A stretch of DNA of 64,000 bases from Lichenicola sp965198655 (GTDB taxonomy: Bacteria > Pseudomonadota > Alphaproteobacteria > Acetobacterales > Acetobacteraceae): positions 310,001-374,000 of the forward strand of contig OZ240668.1 in assembly GCA_965198655.1 (NCBI GenBank), read 5' to 3'. The notes under the pieces are model-generated. The model made no database searches. It saw only the letters and a list, made by a program, of their open reading frames with translations, and was not told the DNA's origin. The position numbers were made by a program, and so were the translations under genes. Below are positions 50,506 through 59,818 of this stretch, piece after piece; position 1 is the stretch's first letter, and each line of letters begins with the position of its first letter.

Positions 50506-51543
50506 ATGCGCAGGCTGCTCGTCCTGCTGCTGGTGCTGGCCGGGTTGGGGGGCGTCGGAGCGATCGGCCTGCGCGCCCTGGCCGACCGTGACGGACCGCT
50601 GACGCAGGCGACCGACCTGGTGGTGCCGCATGGCCGGCTGCGCGCGGTGGCGTCGGCGCTGCAGCGAGACGGGGTGCTGCCGCGCGGGCAGTTGGAGCTG
50701 CTGTCGTTCGCCGTGCTGGCCCGGATCACCGACCACGGCCTGCCCCTGCACGCGGCCGAGTTCCGGTTCCCCCCGCACGCTTCGCTGCTGGAGGTGCTGG
50801 CGATCCTGCGCCACGCCCGTCCGGTGCAGCACGAGCTGACGATCCCCGAAGGGCTGCCGGCGGCGCAGGTCGCCGGCCTGGTCGACCGCGCGCCCGCGCT
50901 GACCGGCGGGTTCGACCTGCCGGCGGAAGGCGGGGTGCTACCGGAAACCTACGCCTACGAGCGGGGCACGACGCGCGCGGCGCTGCTCGGGCGCATGCAC
51001 GCGGCGCTGCTGCGGACGCTGGCCACGGTGTGGGCCGGACGCGACCCGTCGGTGCCGCTGTCGGATCCGGGACAGCTTCTGGTGCTGGCCAGCATCGTCG
51101 AGCGCGAGACCGGCCTCGCCAACGAGCGGCCCCTGGTGGCGGAGGTGTTCCTGAACCGGATCAGGCAGGGCATGAGGCTGCAATCCGACCCCACCGTGTC
51201 CTATGCCGCCGCCGGCGGGCTGGGCCCGCTGCCGCGCCCGCTCACCCGCTCCGACCTGCTGCAGCCGAACCCCTACAACACCTATGTCGTCCCGGGCCTG
51301 CCACCCGGCCCGATCAGCGCTCCGGGACTGGCGGCGCTGCAGGCGGTGGCGCATCCGGCGCAGGGCGGCCTGCTCTACTTCGTCGCCAACGGCAGCGGCG
51401 GCCACGCCTTTGCCGCCAGCCTTCCCGACCACCTGCGCAACGTCGCGCAGTTTCGCGCGCTGGAGGCGGCCCGTCCTGGGCAGATGCCGACCCTCGACCC
51501 GCTGCGCCCGCCGCCGCAGGTGCCGATCACGCCGAGGGGATGA
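50506..51543 (+). CDS. mltG: Endolytic murein transglycosylase (YceG-like)
   Basis: 345 residues. One N-terminal membrane helix (about 2-23) is followed by the LysM-like and YceG domains: IPEGLPAAQVAGLVDRAPAL, VLPETYAYERGTTRAALL, ASIVERETGLANERPLVAEVFLNRIRQGMRLQSDPTVSYA with the conserved catalytic glutamate, and YNTYVVPGLPPGPISAPGLAAL. It cuts nascent peptidoglycan in the periplasm and marks chain ends. The fabF-mltG neighbourhood is common in proteobacteria. Confidence 0.95.
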   Translation: MRRLLVLLLVLAGLGGVGAIGLRALADRDGPLTQATDLVVPHGRLRAVASALQRDGVLPRGQLELLSFAVLARITDHGLPLHAAEFRFPPHASLLEVLAILRHARPVQHELTIPEGLPAAQVAGLVDRAPALTGGFDLPAEGGVLPETYAYERGTTRAALLGRMHAALLRTLATVWAGRDPSVPLSDPGQLLVLASIVERETGLANERPLVAEVFLNRIRQGMRLQSDPTVSYAAAGGLGPLPRPLTRSDLLQPNPYNTYVVPGLPPGPISAPGLAALQAVAHPAQGGLLYFVANGSGGHAFAASLPDHLRNVAQFRALEAARPGQMPTLDPLRPPPQVPITPRG

Positions 51544-51611
51544 GCCAGGCCGGCAACCGGGTAGAAGGTGCCAGGTTCTAGCGGCACGTCCGCTTCCGGA
51601 AGGCCTGCCGC

Positions 51612-52910
51612 ATGACCGACCTCACCCGACGCACCCTGTTCGGCAGCACGGTCGGCCTGGCCGGGGCCGGGCTGATCGCGCCAGCCCTCGCCGCCACCCT
51701 GCCCGGCGGACAGCAGGAGCCGCAGGACCTGCGCGGGGTGGTCAAGGACGGCACCGTCACGCTGCCGCCGCTGCATCAGGCGAGCGAGGCCAACGGCACC
51801 GTGCCCAACCCGCTGCCGCCGAACAGGCGGCTCGGCGTCGCGGTGGTCGGGCTCGGCACCCTGGCGCTGGAGAACATCCTTCCCGGCTTCGCCGAAGCCC
51901 GAAGCGTGCGCCTGGCGGCGCTGGTCAGCGGCGAGCCGGACAAGGCGCGGATCGTCGCCGCCCAGCACGGCGTGCCGGAGAAGAACCTCTACGACTACAA
52001 GAGCTTCGACCGGATCAAGGACAACCCCGAGATCGACATCGTCTACATCGTGCTGCCCAACGCGCTGCACGCCGAGTTCACGATCCGCGCCGCCCAGGCG
52101 GGCAAGCACGTGCTGTGCGAGAAGCCGATGGCGGCGAGCGTCGCGGAAGCGCAGTCCATGGTGGACGCGTGCCGCGCGGCCCGCCGCTCGCTGATGATCG
52201 CCTACCGGCTGCAATACACGCCCGAGCACCGCACCATCATCCAGATGGCGCGCTCCAGGGCCTATGGCCCGGTACGGATGATCAAGGCGGTGAACGGGCA
52301 GAACGACGCGCCCAACGGGCAGTGGCGGCAGATCAAGGCCATGGCCGGCGGCGGCTCGCTGCCCGATGTCGGGCTCTATTGCCTGAACGCGTTCCGCTAC
52401 ATCACCGGCGAGGAGCCGGTCGCGGTGACCGCGCAGATGACGCAGCCGCGGAACGATCCGCGCTTCCGCGAGATCGAGGACGTGGCGATGTTCAGCCTGC
52501 GCTTCCCGTCCGGCGTCGTCGCCAGCGGCACCTCGGCCTACAGCTTCCACGAAAGCCGGTTCCTGCGCGTGCACGCCGAGACCGGCTGGTTCGGCATCGA
52601 CCCCGCGTTCGGCTACGACAACCTCCAGCTCGCGATCAACCGCAAGGCCGGCCGCGCCAGCGCCACCGAGACCCGCCGCTTCACGCCCAAGAGCCAGTTC
52701 GCCGGCGAGATGGACGCGTTCGCCGCCTCGCTGCATGCCGGGCAGGAGCCGCGCACAGGCGGCGCGGAGGGCCTGCAGGACATGAAGCTGATGGCCGCGA
52801 TCTACCAAGCCGCCGCCGGCGGCGGGGTGGTGACGCTGCCGACGGTGGCCGGGCTCGACACCACGCGCGGGCCGTGGCCGGAGGCGCTCGGCGCCTTCGT
52901 GCCGGCCTGA
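51612..52910 (+). CDS. Periplasmic glucose-fructose oxidoreductase-like protein
   Basis: 432 residues. A twin-arginine signal peptide (TRRTLFGSTVGLAGAG, cleaved near residue 28) precedes the Gfo/Idh/MocA core: nucleotide motif VAVVGLGTLALENILPGF (about 76-93), EKP (170-172), and DVGLYCLNAFRY with Y256 aligning to the catalytic tyrosine of the Zymomonas enzyme. The similarity covers the whole Zymomonas mobilis glucose-fructose oxidoreductase, which oxidises glucose to gluconolactone while reducing fructose to sorbitol using tightly bound NADP. It starts the cluster with a lactonase-like gene and a zinc alcohol dehydrogenase. Sugar specificity is inferred. Confidence 0.85.
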   Translation: MTDLTRRTLFGSTVGLAGAGLIAPALAATLPGGQQEPQDLRGVVKDGTVTLPPLHQASEANGTVPNPLPPNRRLGVAVVGLGTLALENILPGFAEARSVRLAALVSGEPDKARIVAAQHGVPEKNLYDYKSFDRIKDNPEIDIVYIVLPNALHAEFTIRAAQAGKHVLCEKPMAASVAEAQSMVDACRAARRSLMIAYRLQYTPEHRTIIQMARSRAYGPVRMIKAVNGQNDAPNGQWRQIKAMAGGGSLPDVGLYCLNAFRYITGEEPVAVTAQMTQPRNDPRFREIEDVAMFSLRFPSGVVASGTSAYSFHESRFLRVHAETGWFGIDPAFGYDNLQLAINRKAGRASATETRRFTPKSQFAGEMDAFAASLHAGQEPRTGGAEGLQDMKLMAAIYQAAAGGGVVTLPTVAGLDTTRGPWPEALGAFVPA

Positions 52911-52921
52911 GGCGCGGCACG

Positions 52922-54043
52922 ATGACCGCTCCTGTCCCGATCCCCCGTCGCGGCGTCCTGTCCGGCGCCGCTGCATTGTCGATGCTCGGCGCGACCGGCA
53001 GCCGCGCCGCCAGCGGCCGTCCGCTCGAACTGGTCGCGACCTTTACCAGCCCGAGGCAGGCGACCGGCGTCGGCGTGTCGGCCAAGGGCCGGATCTTCGT
53101 GAACTTCCCGCGCTGGGAGGAGGACGTCGCGATCTCGGTGGCGGAGGTCGGCGCGAACGGGGCGCTGACGCCGTATCCCGACCGCGCCTGGAACGCGTTC
53201 CGCAACGCCGATCCCGCGGCGGCGAAGCCGGACCGGAGCTTCGTCTGCGTGCAGAGCGTGACCGTGGACGCGCAGGACCGGCTATGGGTGCTCGATCCGG
53301 CCGCACCCGGCCTGAGCTTCGAGGCTCCGGGCGGGCCGAAGCTGGTCTGCATCGACCTGTCCACCAACACGGTGCGCCGGGTCTACCGGTTCGGCCCCGA
53401 CGTGGCGCCGCAGGGCAGCTACCTCAACGACATCCGCTTCACCGCCGACGGCAGGCGGGCGGTGATGACCAACTCCGGCGCGCCCGGCTGCCTCCTCGCC
53501 TTCGACGTCGAGACCGGAGTGGCCCGCCGCCTGCTGGTCGGCCATCCGAGCACGCAGTTCGAGAAGACCGTGACCATCGCGGTGGGCGGCAGGGCCCTGC
53601 GCAGGCTGGACGGCCAGCCTGCGCACTTCTCCGCCGACGGCATCATGCTGGGCGATGGCGACCGCACCGTATTCTGGCAGGCCACCACCGGGCAGACCAT
53701 GTACCGGGTGCCGCTCGACGCCCTGTTCGACCCCGCGCTGACGCCGGACGCGCTCGGAAACAAGGTGCAGGTGGCGGCTAGGACCTTCGTGGCCGACGGC
53801 TACTGGTCCAGCCGGCGGGCCGGCATGCTGCTCACCGCGGCGGAAGCGTTCGCGGTGCGGCGCCTGGAGCCGGACGGCCGGTTCACCACGCTGGTGGAGG
53901 ATCCGCGCCTGCTCTGGCCCGACAGCATGGCCGAGGGTCCGGACGGCGCACTCTACGTCACCGCCTCGCACATCCCCGAGATGAAGGCTTGGCAGGGACC
54001 AGGCGTCGCGCAGACCGAGCTCTTCCGCTTCCATCCGCGCTAG
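52922..54043 (+). CDS. MRJP/yellow-family (lactonase-like beta-propeller) exported protein
   Basis: 373 residues. A twin-arginine-like signal (PRRGVLSGAAALSMLGATGSRA) is followed by a six-bladed propeller of the major royal jelly protein/SMP-30 type: TFTSPRQATGVGVSAKGRIFVNFPRWEED, VDAQDRLWVLDPAAPG, LNDIRFTADGRRAVMTNSGAPG, FSADGIMLGDGDRTVFWQATTGQTMYRVPL, and LWPDSMAEGPDGALYVTAS. Its gene begins 12 bp after the oxidoreductase stop. Gluconolactone hydrolysis would fit, as in Zymomonas where gluconolactonase acts next to glucose-fructose oxidoreductase. No lactonase activity can be shown from sequence. Confidence 0.78.
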   Translation: MTAPVPIPRRGVLSGAAALSMLGATGSRAASGRPLELVATFTSPRQATGVGVSAKGRIFVNFPRWEEDVAISVAEVGANGALTPYPDRAWNAFRNADPAAAKPDRSFVCVQSVTVDAQDRLWVLDPAAPGLSFEAPGGPKLVCIDLSTNTVRRVYRFGPDVAPQGSYLNDIRFTADGRRAVMTNSGAPGCLLAFDVETGVARRLLVGHPSTQFEKTVTIAVGGRALRRLDGQPAHFSADGIMLGDGDRTVFWQATTGQTMYRVPLDALFDPALTPDALGNKVQVAARTFVADGYWSSRRAGMLLTAAEAFAVRRLEPDGRFTTLVEDPRLLWPDSMAEGPDGALYVTASHIPEMKAWQGPGVAQTELFRFHPR

Positions 54044-54059
54044 CAACAGGACAGACACC

Positions 54060-55157
54060 ATGACCAAGGCGATCGGCTATGCCGCCAACCATTCCTTCAG
54101 CCGCCTCAGGCCGCTGGAGTTCGAGCGCGACGAGCCGAAGGCGAACGAGGTCGAGATCGAGGTGCTGTTCTGCGGCGTCTGCCATTCCGACATCCACCAA
54201 GTCAAGAACGAGTGGGGGAACACGGTCTATCCGTGCGTGCCGGGGCACGAGGCGGTGGGACGGGTGACGCGGGTCGGCGGCTCGGTCACGCGGCACCAGG
54301 CGGGCGACCTGGTCGGCGTCGGCTGCATGATCGACAGCTGCCGCTCCTGCGCGCCGTGCCACGCGCACGAGGAGAACTACTGCGAGGGCCCGAACAGTTG
54401 GCTCGCCACCTATAACGGCCCGATGGTGCCGGCGGCGATGGCGCCGGACAAGACCAACACCTATGGCCGCGACAACACCTATGGCGGCTACTCCACCGTC
54501 ATGGTGGTGGCGGAGGATTTCGTGCTGAGGATCCCGGCCGGGCTGAAGCCGGAGGCCGCGGCGCCCATCCTGTGCGCGGGCGTGACCACCTACTCGCCGA
54601 TGAAGCATTGGGGCGTGAAGGCGGGCCACAAGGTCGGCATCATCGGCTTCGGCGGCCTCGGCGACATGGCGGCCAAGCTCGCGAAGGCGATGGGCGCGGA
54701 GGTCACGCTGTTCACCCGGTCGCAGGAGAAGCTCACCGAGGCCGAACGGCTGGGCGTGAAGGCGGTGCTGAGCACCGACAAGAAGGCGATGGCGGCCCTC
54801 AAGAACAGCTTCGACTTCATGCTCGACACCATCCCGGAGAAGCACGACGTCAACCCCTACGTCGCCATGCTCAAGCGCGACTGCACCCTGGCGGTGGTGG
54901 GCGCGCTGGAGCCGCTGGCGCCGGTGAACAACCAGGAGCGGGCGATGCACCGCAAGAGCGTCGCCGGCTCGATCATCGGCAGCATCGCCGAGACCCAGGA
55001 GGTTCTGGACTTCTGCGCCGAGCACGGCATCGCCCCGGACATCCAGGTGATCCCGATCCAGCAGATCAACCACGCCTACAAGGAGGTGCAGAACGGCGAC
55101 GTGCGGTTCCGCTACGTGATCGACATCGCCTCACTGAAGGAGGAGCAGGCGGCCTGA
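54060..55157 (+). CDS. NAD(P)-dependent zinc alcohol dehydrogenase (YahK/AdhC-like)
   Basis: 365 residues. Catalytic zinc residues C41 and H63 (CGVCHSDIHQ, PGHEAVGRV), structural zinc cysteines C94, C97, C100 and C108, and a nucleotide motif GIIGFGGLGDMAAKLAKAMGAEVTLFTRS. This is the cinnamyl-alcohol dehydrogenase/YahK branch, which usually reduces aldehydes with NADPH. It is cytoplasmic, while the two upstream proteins are exported. Still, the 16-bp gap suggests one transcript. The role in sugar or aldehyde metabolism is uncertain. Confidence 0.9.
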   Translation: MTKAIGYAANHSFSRLRPLEFERDEPKANEVEIEVLFCGVCHSDIHQVKNEWGNTVYPCVPGHEAVGRVTRVGGSVTRHQAGDLVGVGCMIDSCRSCAPCHAHEENYCEGPNSWLATYNGPMVPAAMAPDKTNTYGRDNTYGGYSTVMVVAEDFVLRIPAGLKPEAAAPILCAGVTTYSPMKHWGVKAGHKVGIIGFGGLGDMAAKLAKAMGAEVTLFTRSQEKLTEAERLGVKAVLSTDKKAMAALKNSFDFMLDTIPEKHDVNPYVAMLKRDCTLAVVGALEPLAPVNNQERAMHRKSVAGSIIGSIAETQEVLDFCAEHGIAPDIQVIPIQQINHAYKEVQNGDVRFRYVIDIASLKEEQAA

Positions 55158-55394
55158 TCGGCGGTCCTGCCGCCGTTGCAGGACGGCGTGGGGACAACCA
55201 GATTGGAGCAGGTGCTGCATCCCGACCTGCCGATCCGGCATGGCGGACCGCCAGGGAAGCAGCCATAAGCCAGCGGCACGAGCCGGTCGCCTCGGCACGC
55301 AGCCACGCGTGCCCGGGCGGTCGGCCGCACGCCTGGAGCATCTGCGGCCAGAACGGGTGCGGCCAGACCGGGCGACCGCCCAGCAGGAGGGATC

Positions 55395-55631
55395 ATGGTC
55401 AGACGTCACAAAGAGGAAGAGATCGCCGGGATCCTCGAGTTCGAGGGCCGCCGTGCCGAGGATCCGGTGCTGCTCGAATGGCTGGCCGACCACCGGGCCC
55501 GCAACGGCGGCAAGATCCGGGTGAGCCAGGGCGGCAAGGGCACACGGGTAATGTTCAGCAAGGCCGCCGACATGGCGTTCTGGCAGCAGCGCTCCGACCA
55601 GTTGGCCAAGGCGATGAAGAAGTCCGCCTGA
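55395..55631 (+). CDS. Short hypothetical protein
   Basis: 78 residues from ATG 55395, preceded by CAGGAGGGATC, a strong ribosome site. The protein is charged: RRHKEEEIAGILEFEGRRAEDPVLLEWLADHRARNGGKIRVSQGGKGTRVMFSKAADMAFWQQRS. No family recognised. It has no membrane segment. It sits alone in a gap between the alcohol dehydrogenase gene and the Pho box. Codon pattern and ribosome site make it a likely real gene. Confidence 0.6.
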   Translation: MVRRHKEEEIAGILEFEGRRAEDPVLLEWLADHRARNGGKIRVSQGGKGTRVMFSKAADMAFWQQRSDQLAKAMKKSA

Positions 55632-55693
55632 ACCCGGCCGGGCCGATCTTGGTTCGATCGAGCCCGGCCCGGCACGGGCCCCGGACCAAAGCG

Positions 55694-55722
55694 TTGTCAC
55701 CGAACTGTCATCGAACTGAAAC
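55694..55722 (+). promoter_or_regulatory. Pho box (three 7-bp repeats)
   Basis: TTGTCAC, CTGTCAT and CTGAAAC occur with an 11-bp period (55694, 55705, 55716), each separated by CGAA. This is the standard PhoB-binding architecture. It ends 82 bp before pstS, so PhoB, encoded in the same locus, should activate the operon under phosphate limitation. Confidence 0.85.
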
Positions 55723-55804
55723 AATGGCGCCACCGCCGCCTACTAGAAGGCGCTCGACCGTGGGCGCCGACCGGATGCGCCTCGTCCCGCACAAGGAACA
55801 CGAG

Positions 55805-56860
55805 ATGCGTTCGTCGAACCGGCTTCCCCTGCGCGTCGCCGCCTGCGCCGCCGCAGCCTTGACGCTCGGGCTGATGTCGACCGCGCCCGCGCTGGCCGTC
55901 GACGTCACCGGGGCCGGTTCCTCCTTCGCGGCACCGATCTACGGCGCCTGGGGCGCTGCGGCCAAGGCGCCGCTTGGCGTGGTGCTGAACTACCAGGCGC
56001 TCGGCTCCAGCGCCGGGCAGAACCAGGTGATCGCCCGCACGGTGGATTTCGGCGCCTCCGACGCGCCGATGGCGGGCGCGAAGCTCGCCGCGAACAGGCT
56101 GCTGCAGTTCCCGACCGTGATGGGCGGCGTGGTGCCGATCGTGAACCTGCCCGGGATCGGGTCGAACCAGCTCCGCCTGACCGGCGCGGTGCTGGCCGGC
56201 CTGTTCTCCGGCGACATCGCCACCTGGAACGACCCGAGGATCGCCGCCCTGAACCCAGGCCTGAAGCTGCCCGACACCGCGGTGGCGGCGGTGCACCGCG
56301 CCGACGGCTCCGGCACCACCTTCGTGTTCACCTCCTACCTCGCCAAGGAAAGCGCCGACTGGAAGTCCAAGATCGGCGCCGCTTCCTCCATCGCTTGGCC
56401 GACCGGCGCCGGCGCCAAGGGTAATGACGGGGTCGCCGCCACCGTGCGCAACACCGAGGGCGGCATCGGCTACGTCGAGTACGCCTATGCCAACAAGAAC
56501 GGCCTGACCACCACGCTGCTTAAGGATCCCGCCGGCGCGTTCGTGGCGCCCAGCCTCGACAGCTTCACCAAGGCCGCCGCCGGCGCCGACTGGGGGGCCG
56601 CGCAGTTCTTCGCGGTCGACCTGCTCGACACCCCGGCCGCCGGCGCCTGGCCGATCGTGTCGGCGACCTTCGTGCTGCTGCCGATCGACCCAAAGGACAC
56701 CGCGCGCAGCGCCGCCGTGCTGCGGCTGTTCGACTGGGCGTTCCGCAACGGCGCCGACACCGCGCGGTCGCTGCAGTACGTGCCGCTGCCCGCCTCGGTG
56801 CAGACGACGATCCGCCACGCCTGGACCAACGTCGCCGGGGCCCCCACCCTGGGAGAATGA
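55805..56860 (+). CDS. pstS: Phosphate ABC transporter substrate-binding protein
   Basis: 351 residues. A signal peptide (about 1-31, ending ALA) is followed by the PstS core: VTGAGSSFAAPIYGAW, ALGSSAGQNQVIARTVDFGASDAPM, and VHRADGSGTTFVFTSYLAK, which form the phosphate-binding pocket. It delivers periplasmic phosphate to PstCA. AGGA precedes the ATG, and the Pho box lies upstream. Typical length. Confidence 0.96.
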   Translation: MRSSNRLPLRVAACAAAALTLGLMSTAPALAVDVTGAGSSFAAPIYGAWGAAAKAPLGVVLNYQALGSSAGQNQVIARTVDFGASDAPMAGAKLAANRLLQFPTVMGGVVPIVNLPGIGSNQLRLTGAVLAGLFSGDIATWNDPRIAALNPGLKLPDTAVAAVHRADGSGTTFVFTSYLAKESADWKSKIGAASSIAWPTGAGAKGNDGVAATVRNTEGGIGYVEYAYANKNGLTTTLLKDPAGAFVAPSLDSFTKAAAGADWGAAQFFAVDLLDTPAAGAWPIVSATFVLLPIDPKDTARSAAVLRLFDWAFRNGADTARSLQYVPLPASVQTTIRHAWTNVAGAPTLGE

Positions 56861-56908
56861 CCGGTCGGTCGGCCAGGTGATCGACCAGGGTTCGGAGCCG
56901 AAGCGCGC

Positions 56909-57877
56909 ATGACCATCGATGCCAGCCTCGCCGCAGCCGGGACCCGAGCCAGGGAACGGGGTTGGGGCGATCCCGTCTTCGCCGGGATCGTGCGCGCCTG
57001 CGGCCTCGTGGTGCTGCTGCTGATCGGCGGCATCATCGCGGTGATGCTCGCCGGCGGACGGCAGGCCTTCTCCGCCTTTGGCTGGGGCTTCCTGTCCTCG
57101 TCGGCCTGGAACCCGGTGCTGGACCATTACGGCGCGCTGACGGCGATGTTCGGCACGCTGGTCACGGCGGCGATCGGCCTCGTGGTGGCGGTGCCGCTGG
57201 CGTTCGGGGTGGCGTTCTGCCTGACCGAGATGGCGCCGTCCTGGCTGTCCGGGCCGCTCGGGATCGCGGTGGAGCTGCTGGCGGCGGTGCCGTCGATCAT
57301 CTTCGGCATGTGGGGCTTCTTCGTGATCGTCCCAATCATGGCGCACGACGTCCAGCCGCCGCTGATCCACACGCTGGGCCACGTGCGGCTGCTGCACCCG
57401 TTCTTCTCCGGAGCGCCCTTCGGCACCGGGCTGCTCACCGCCGGCCTGATCCTGGCGGTGATGGTCACGCCGTTCATCGCCGCGGTGATGCGCGACGTGT
57501 TCAACGCGATGCCGCCGGTGCTCAAGGAGAGCGCCTACGGGCTCGGCTCGACCCGCTGGGACGTAATGCGGCAGGTGGTGCTGCCGTGGTCGCGCACCGC
57601 GGTGATCGGCGGCATCATGCTGGGGCTCGGCCGGGCGCTCGGCGAGACCATGGCGGTCACCTTCGTGATCGGCAACACCAACCGGATCAGCGCCTCGCTG
57701 TTCTCGCCCGGCAACACCATCGCCTCGCTGATCGCGCTCGAGTTCCCCGAAAGCGCCAGCGGCAGCCTGAAGCTGTCGGCGCTGCTGGCGCTGGGCTTCA
57801 TCCTGATGGTGATCTCCTTCGTCACGCTCGCCTGCTCGCGCCTGCTGCTGCGCACGGGCCGGCCGGTGCGGCGCTGA
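56909..57877 (+). CDS. pstC: Phosphate ABC transporter permease PstC
   Basis: 322 residues with six membrane helices. The BPD-transport signature region reads AYGLGSTRWDVMRQVVLPWSRTAVIGGIMLGLGRALGETMAVTFVIGN, the EAA loop and the usual PstC ending. It forms the channel with PstA. It starts 48 bp after pstS and ends 12 bp before pstA. Confidence 0.95.
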   Translation: MTIDASLAAAGTRARERGWGDPVFAGIVRACGLVVLLLIGGIIAVMLAGGRQAFSAFGWGFLSSSAWNPVLDHYGALTAMFGTLVTAAIGLVVAVPLAFGVAFCLTEMAPSWLSGPLGIAVELLAAVPSIIFGMWGFFVIVPIMAHDVQPPLIHTLGHVRLLHPFFSGAPFGTGLLTAGLILAVMVTPFIAAVMRDVFNAMPPVLKESAYGLGSTRWDVMRQVVLPWSRTAVIGGIMLGLGRALGETMAVTFVIGNTNRISASLFSPGNTIASLIALEFPESASGSLKLSALLALGFILMVISFVTLACSRLLLRTGRPVRR

Positions 57878-57889
57878 GGGCCGGGGAGG

Positions 57890-58774
57890 ATGTCCGCCAC
57901 CGCCGCCATCTCCCCCGCCAGGACGCCGGTGCGCGATAGGGGCCTGCTCCGCCGCCGCCACGCCGCCGACGCGGTGGCGACGGCGCTGTGCTTCGCCGCC
58001 ACCGTGGTGGTGCTTGCGGCGCTCGTGTCGATCCTGTGGACCCTGGTCGCCAAGGGCATCGGCGGGCTGACGCTGCACGTGCTGGGCCACGTCACCGCAC
58101 AGGCGGGCGGCAATGGCGGCCTGCTCAACCCGATCGTCGGCAGCGTTATCCAGGTGGCGCTGGCCACCCTGCTCGGCACGCCCATCGGGCTGCTGGCCGG
58201 CATCTACCTGGCCGAGTACGGCGCCGGCTCCGTGGTCGCGAACGCGGTGCGCTTCGTGTCCGACATGCTGCTGTCCGCGCCCTCGATCCTGATCGGGCTG
58301 TTCGTCTACCTGCTGCTGGTGGCGCCGTTCCACCACTTCTCCGGCTGGGCCGGGGTGGTGGCGCTGGCGATCCTGGTGATCCCGATCGTGGTGCGCACCA
58401 GCGAGGACATGCTCCGGCTGGTGCCGCTGTCGATGCGCGAGGCCGCCGCCGCCCTGGGTGCCGCGCACTGGAAGGTGGTGCTGCTGATCTGCGTGCGCGC
58501 GGCGCGGCGCGGCATGATGACCGGGGTGCTGCTGGCGGTGGCCCGCATCTCCGGCGAGACCGCACCGCTGCTGTTCACCTCGCTCGGCAACCTCAACTGG
58601 TCGCTGTCCCTGAACCACGAGATGGCGAGCCTGCCGGTGACGATCTACCAATATGCTGGCTCGCCGGCGGACGACTGGGTGCAGCTCGCCTGGACCGCCG
58701 CCCTGCTGATCACGGTGGGCGTGCTGCTGATCAACGTCGTCGCCCGGCTGGGCTTGCGCGGACAGGACAGGTGA
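57890..58774 (+). CDS. pstA: Phosphate ABC transporter permease PstA
   Basis: 294 residues with about six membrane helices and the EAA-type loop REAAAALGAAHWKVVLLICVRAARRGMMTGVLLAVARISGETAPLLFT, standard for PstA. The ATG at 57890 sits almost on top of GGGGAGG, a tight spacing. Its TGA overlaps the pstB ATG. Confidence 0.93.
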   Translation: MSATAAISPARTPVRDRGLLRRRHAADAVATALCFAATVVVLAALVSILWTLVAKGIGGLTLHVLGHVTAQAGGNGGLLNPIVGSVIQVALATLLGTPIGLLAGIYLAEYGAGSVVANAVRFVSDMLLSAPSILIGLFVYLLLVAPFHHFSGWAGVVALAILVIPIVVRTSEDMLRLVPLSMREAAAALGAAHWKVVLLICVRAARRGMMTGVLLAVARISGETAPLLFTSLGNLNWSLSLNHEMASLPVTIYQYAGSPADDWVQLAWTAALLITVGVLLINVVARLGLRGQDR

Positions 58775-59631
58775 TGGACGACCGGACTCCCCACCCGCTG
58801 CCCGGCCTGTCGCCCAGCCCGGCGCCCAGCTCGGTCCCTGGGGCCGCGTCGGGTGCCGCTCCCGGCCTCGCCACCGGACGGCCGATGATCTCCATACGCA
58901 ACCTCGACTTCCATTACGGCGCGTCGCAGGCCCTGAAGGGGATCTCGCTGGACCTGCCCGCGCGTCAGGTCACCGGGCTGATCGGCCCGTCGGGCTGCGG
59001 CAAGTCGACGCTGCTGCGCGTGCTCAACCGGATGTACGACCTGTATCCCGGGCAGCGCGCCACCGGCGAGGTGCTGCTGGACGGCGAGAACATCCTGGGG
59101 CCCGGCCTGGACGTGAACCGGCTGCGCTCGCGCGTCGGCATGGTGTTCCAGAAGCCGACCCCGTTCCCGATGTCGGTCGAGGGCAACATCGCGTTCGGCA
59201 TCCGGCTGCACGAGCGGCTCGGGCGCGCCGACATGGCCGTGCGGATCGAGGACGCGCTGCGACGCGTGGCGCTGTGGAACGAGGTGAAGGACCGGCTGCG
59301 CTCCAGCGCCACCGCCCTGTCCGGCGGGCAGCAGCAGCGGCTGTGCATCGCGCGCACCATCGCCACCCGCCCGGAGGTGATCCTGCTCGACGAGCCCACC
59401 TCGGCGCTGGACCCGATCTCCACCGCGCGGATCGAGGAGCTGCTCGACGAGCTGAAGCAGGACTTCACCATCGCCATCGTCACCCACAACCTGCAGCAGG
59501 CGGCGCGCTGCGCGGACCGGGTGGCGTTCTTCTACATGGGCGAGCTGGTGGAAGTGGACGAGGCGTCGCGCTTGTTCACCTCGCCGCGGCAGAAGCGCAC
59601 GCAGGACTACATCACCGGCCGCTTCGGTTGA
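58774..59631 (+). CDS. pstB: Phosphate ABC transporter ATPase PstB
   Basis: 285 residues; a Pro/Ala-rich N-terminal extension of about 37 residues precedes ISIRNLDFHYGASQALKGISLDLP. Walker A GPSGCGKST (71-79), Q-loop FQKPTPFPMS, signature LSGGQQQRLCIARTIA and Walker B VILLDEPTSALDP are all intact. It hydrolyses ATP to drive phosphate import. One base overlaps pstA. Confidence 0.95.
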   Translation: MDDRTPHPLPGLSPSPAPSSVPGAASGAAPGLATGRPMISIRNLDFHYGASQALKGISLDLPARQVTGLIGPSGCGKSTLLRVLNRMYDLYPGQRATGEVLLDGENILGPGLDVNRLRSRVGMVFQKPTPFPMSVEGNIAFGIRLHERLGRADMAVRIEDALRRVALWNEVKDRLRSSATALSGGQQQRLCIARTIATRPEVILLDEPTSALDPISTARIEELLDELKQDFTIAIVTHNLQQAARCADRVAFFYMGELVEVDEASRLFTSPRQKRTQDYITGRFG

Positions 59632-59818
59632 GAGCCCCTCCGAGAACGCGCTGTGGCTTGCGATTCGACGCGCCCGTCTGCGCTTGCCGCATGCTCACGG
59701 CCAGGAGGCCGCTCCGCTCCGGTTCTCGACGGACACGCCGGGCGTGCCGTGCCGCTCGCGCGACACGGCACTCTCGCTCGGCACACCCCATTCTCGAACG
59801 GGCTCTGGCAGGCATTTC

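Noticed and set aside
55697..58651. Leftward 980-codon open frame opposite pst genes
   Set aside because: It is antisense to pstS, pstC and pstA, which have intact family motifs. The frame is a high-GC shadow.
59684..59818. Longer N-terminus for PhoU
   Set aside because: Adds 45 unconserved residues. ATG 59819 gives the standard PhoU length.
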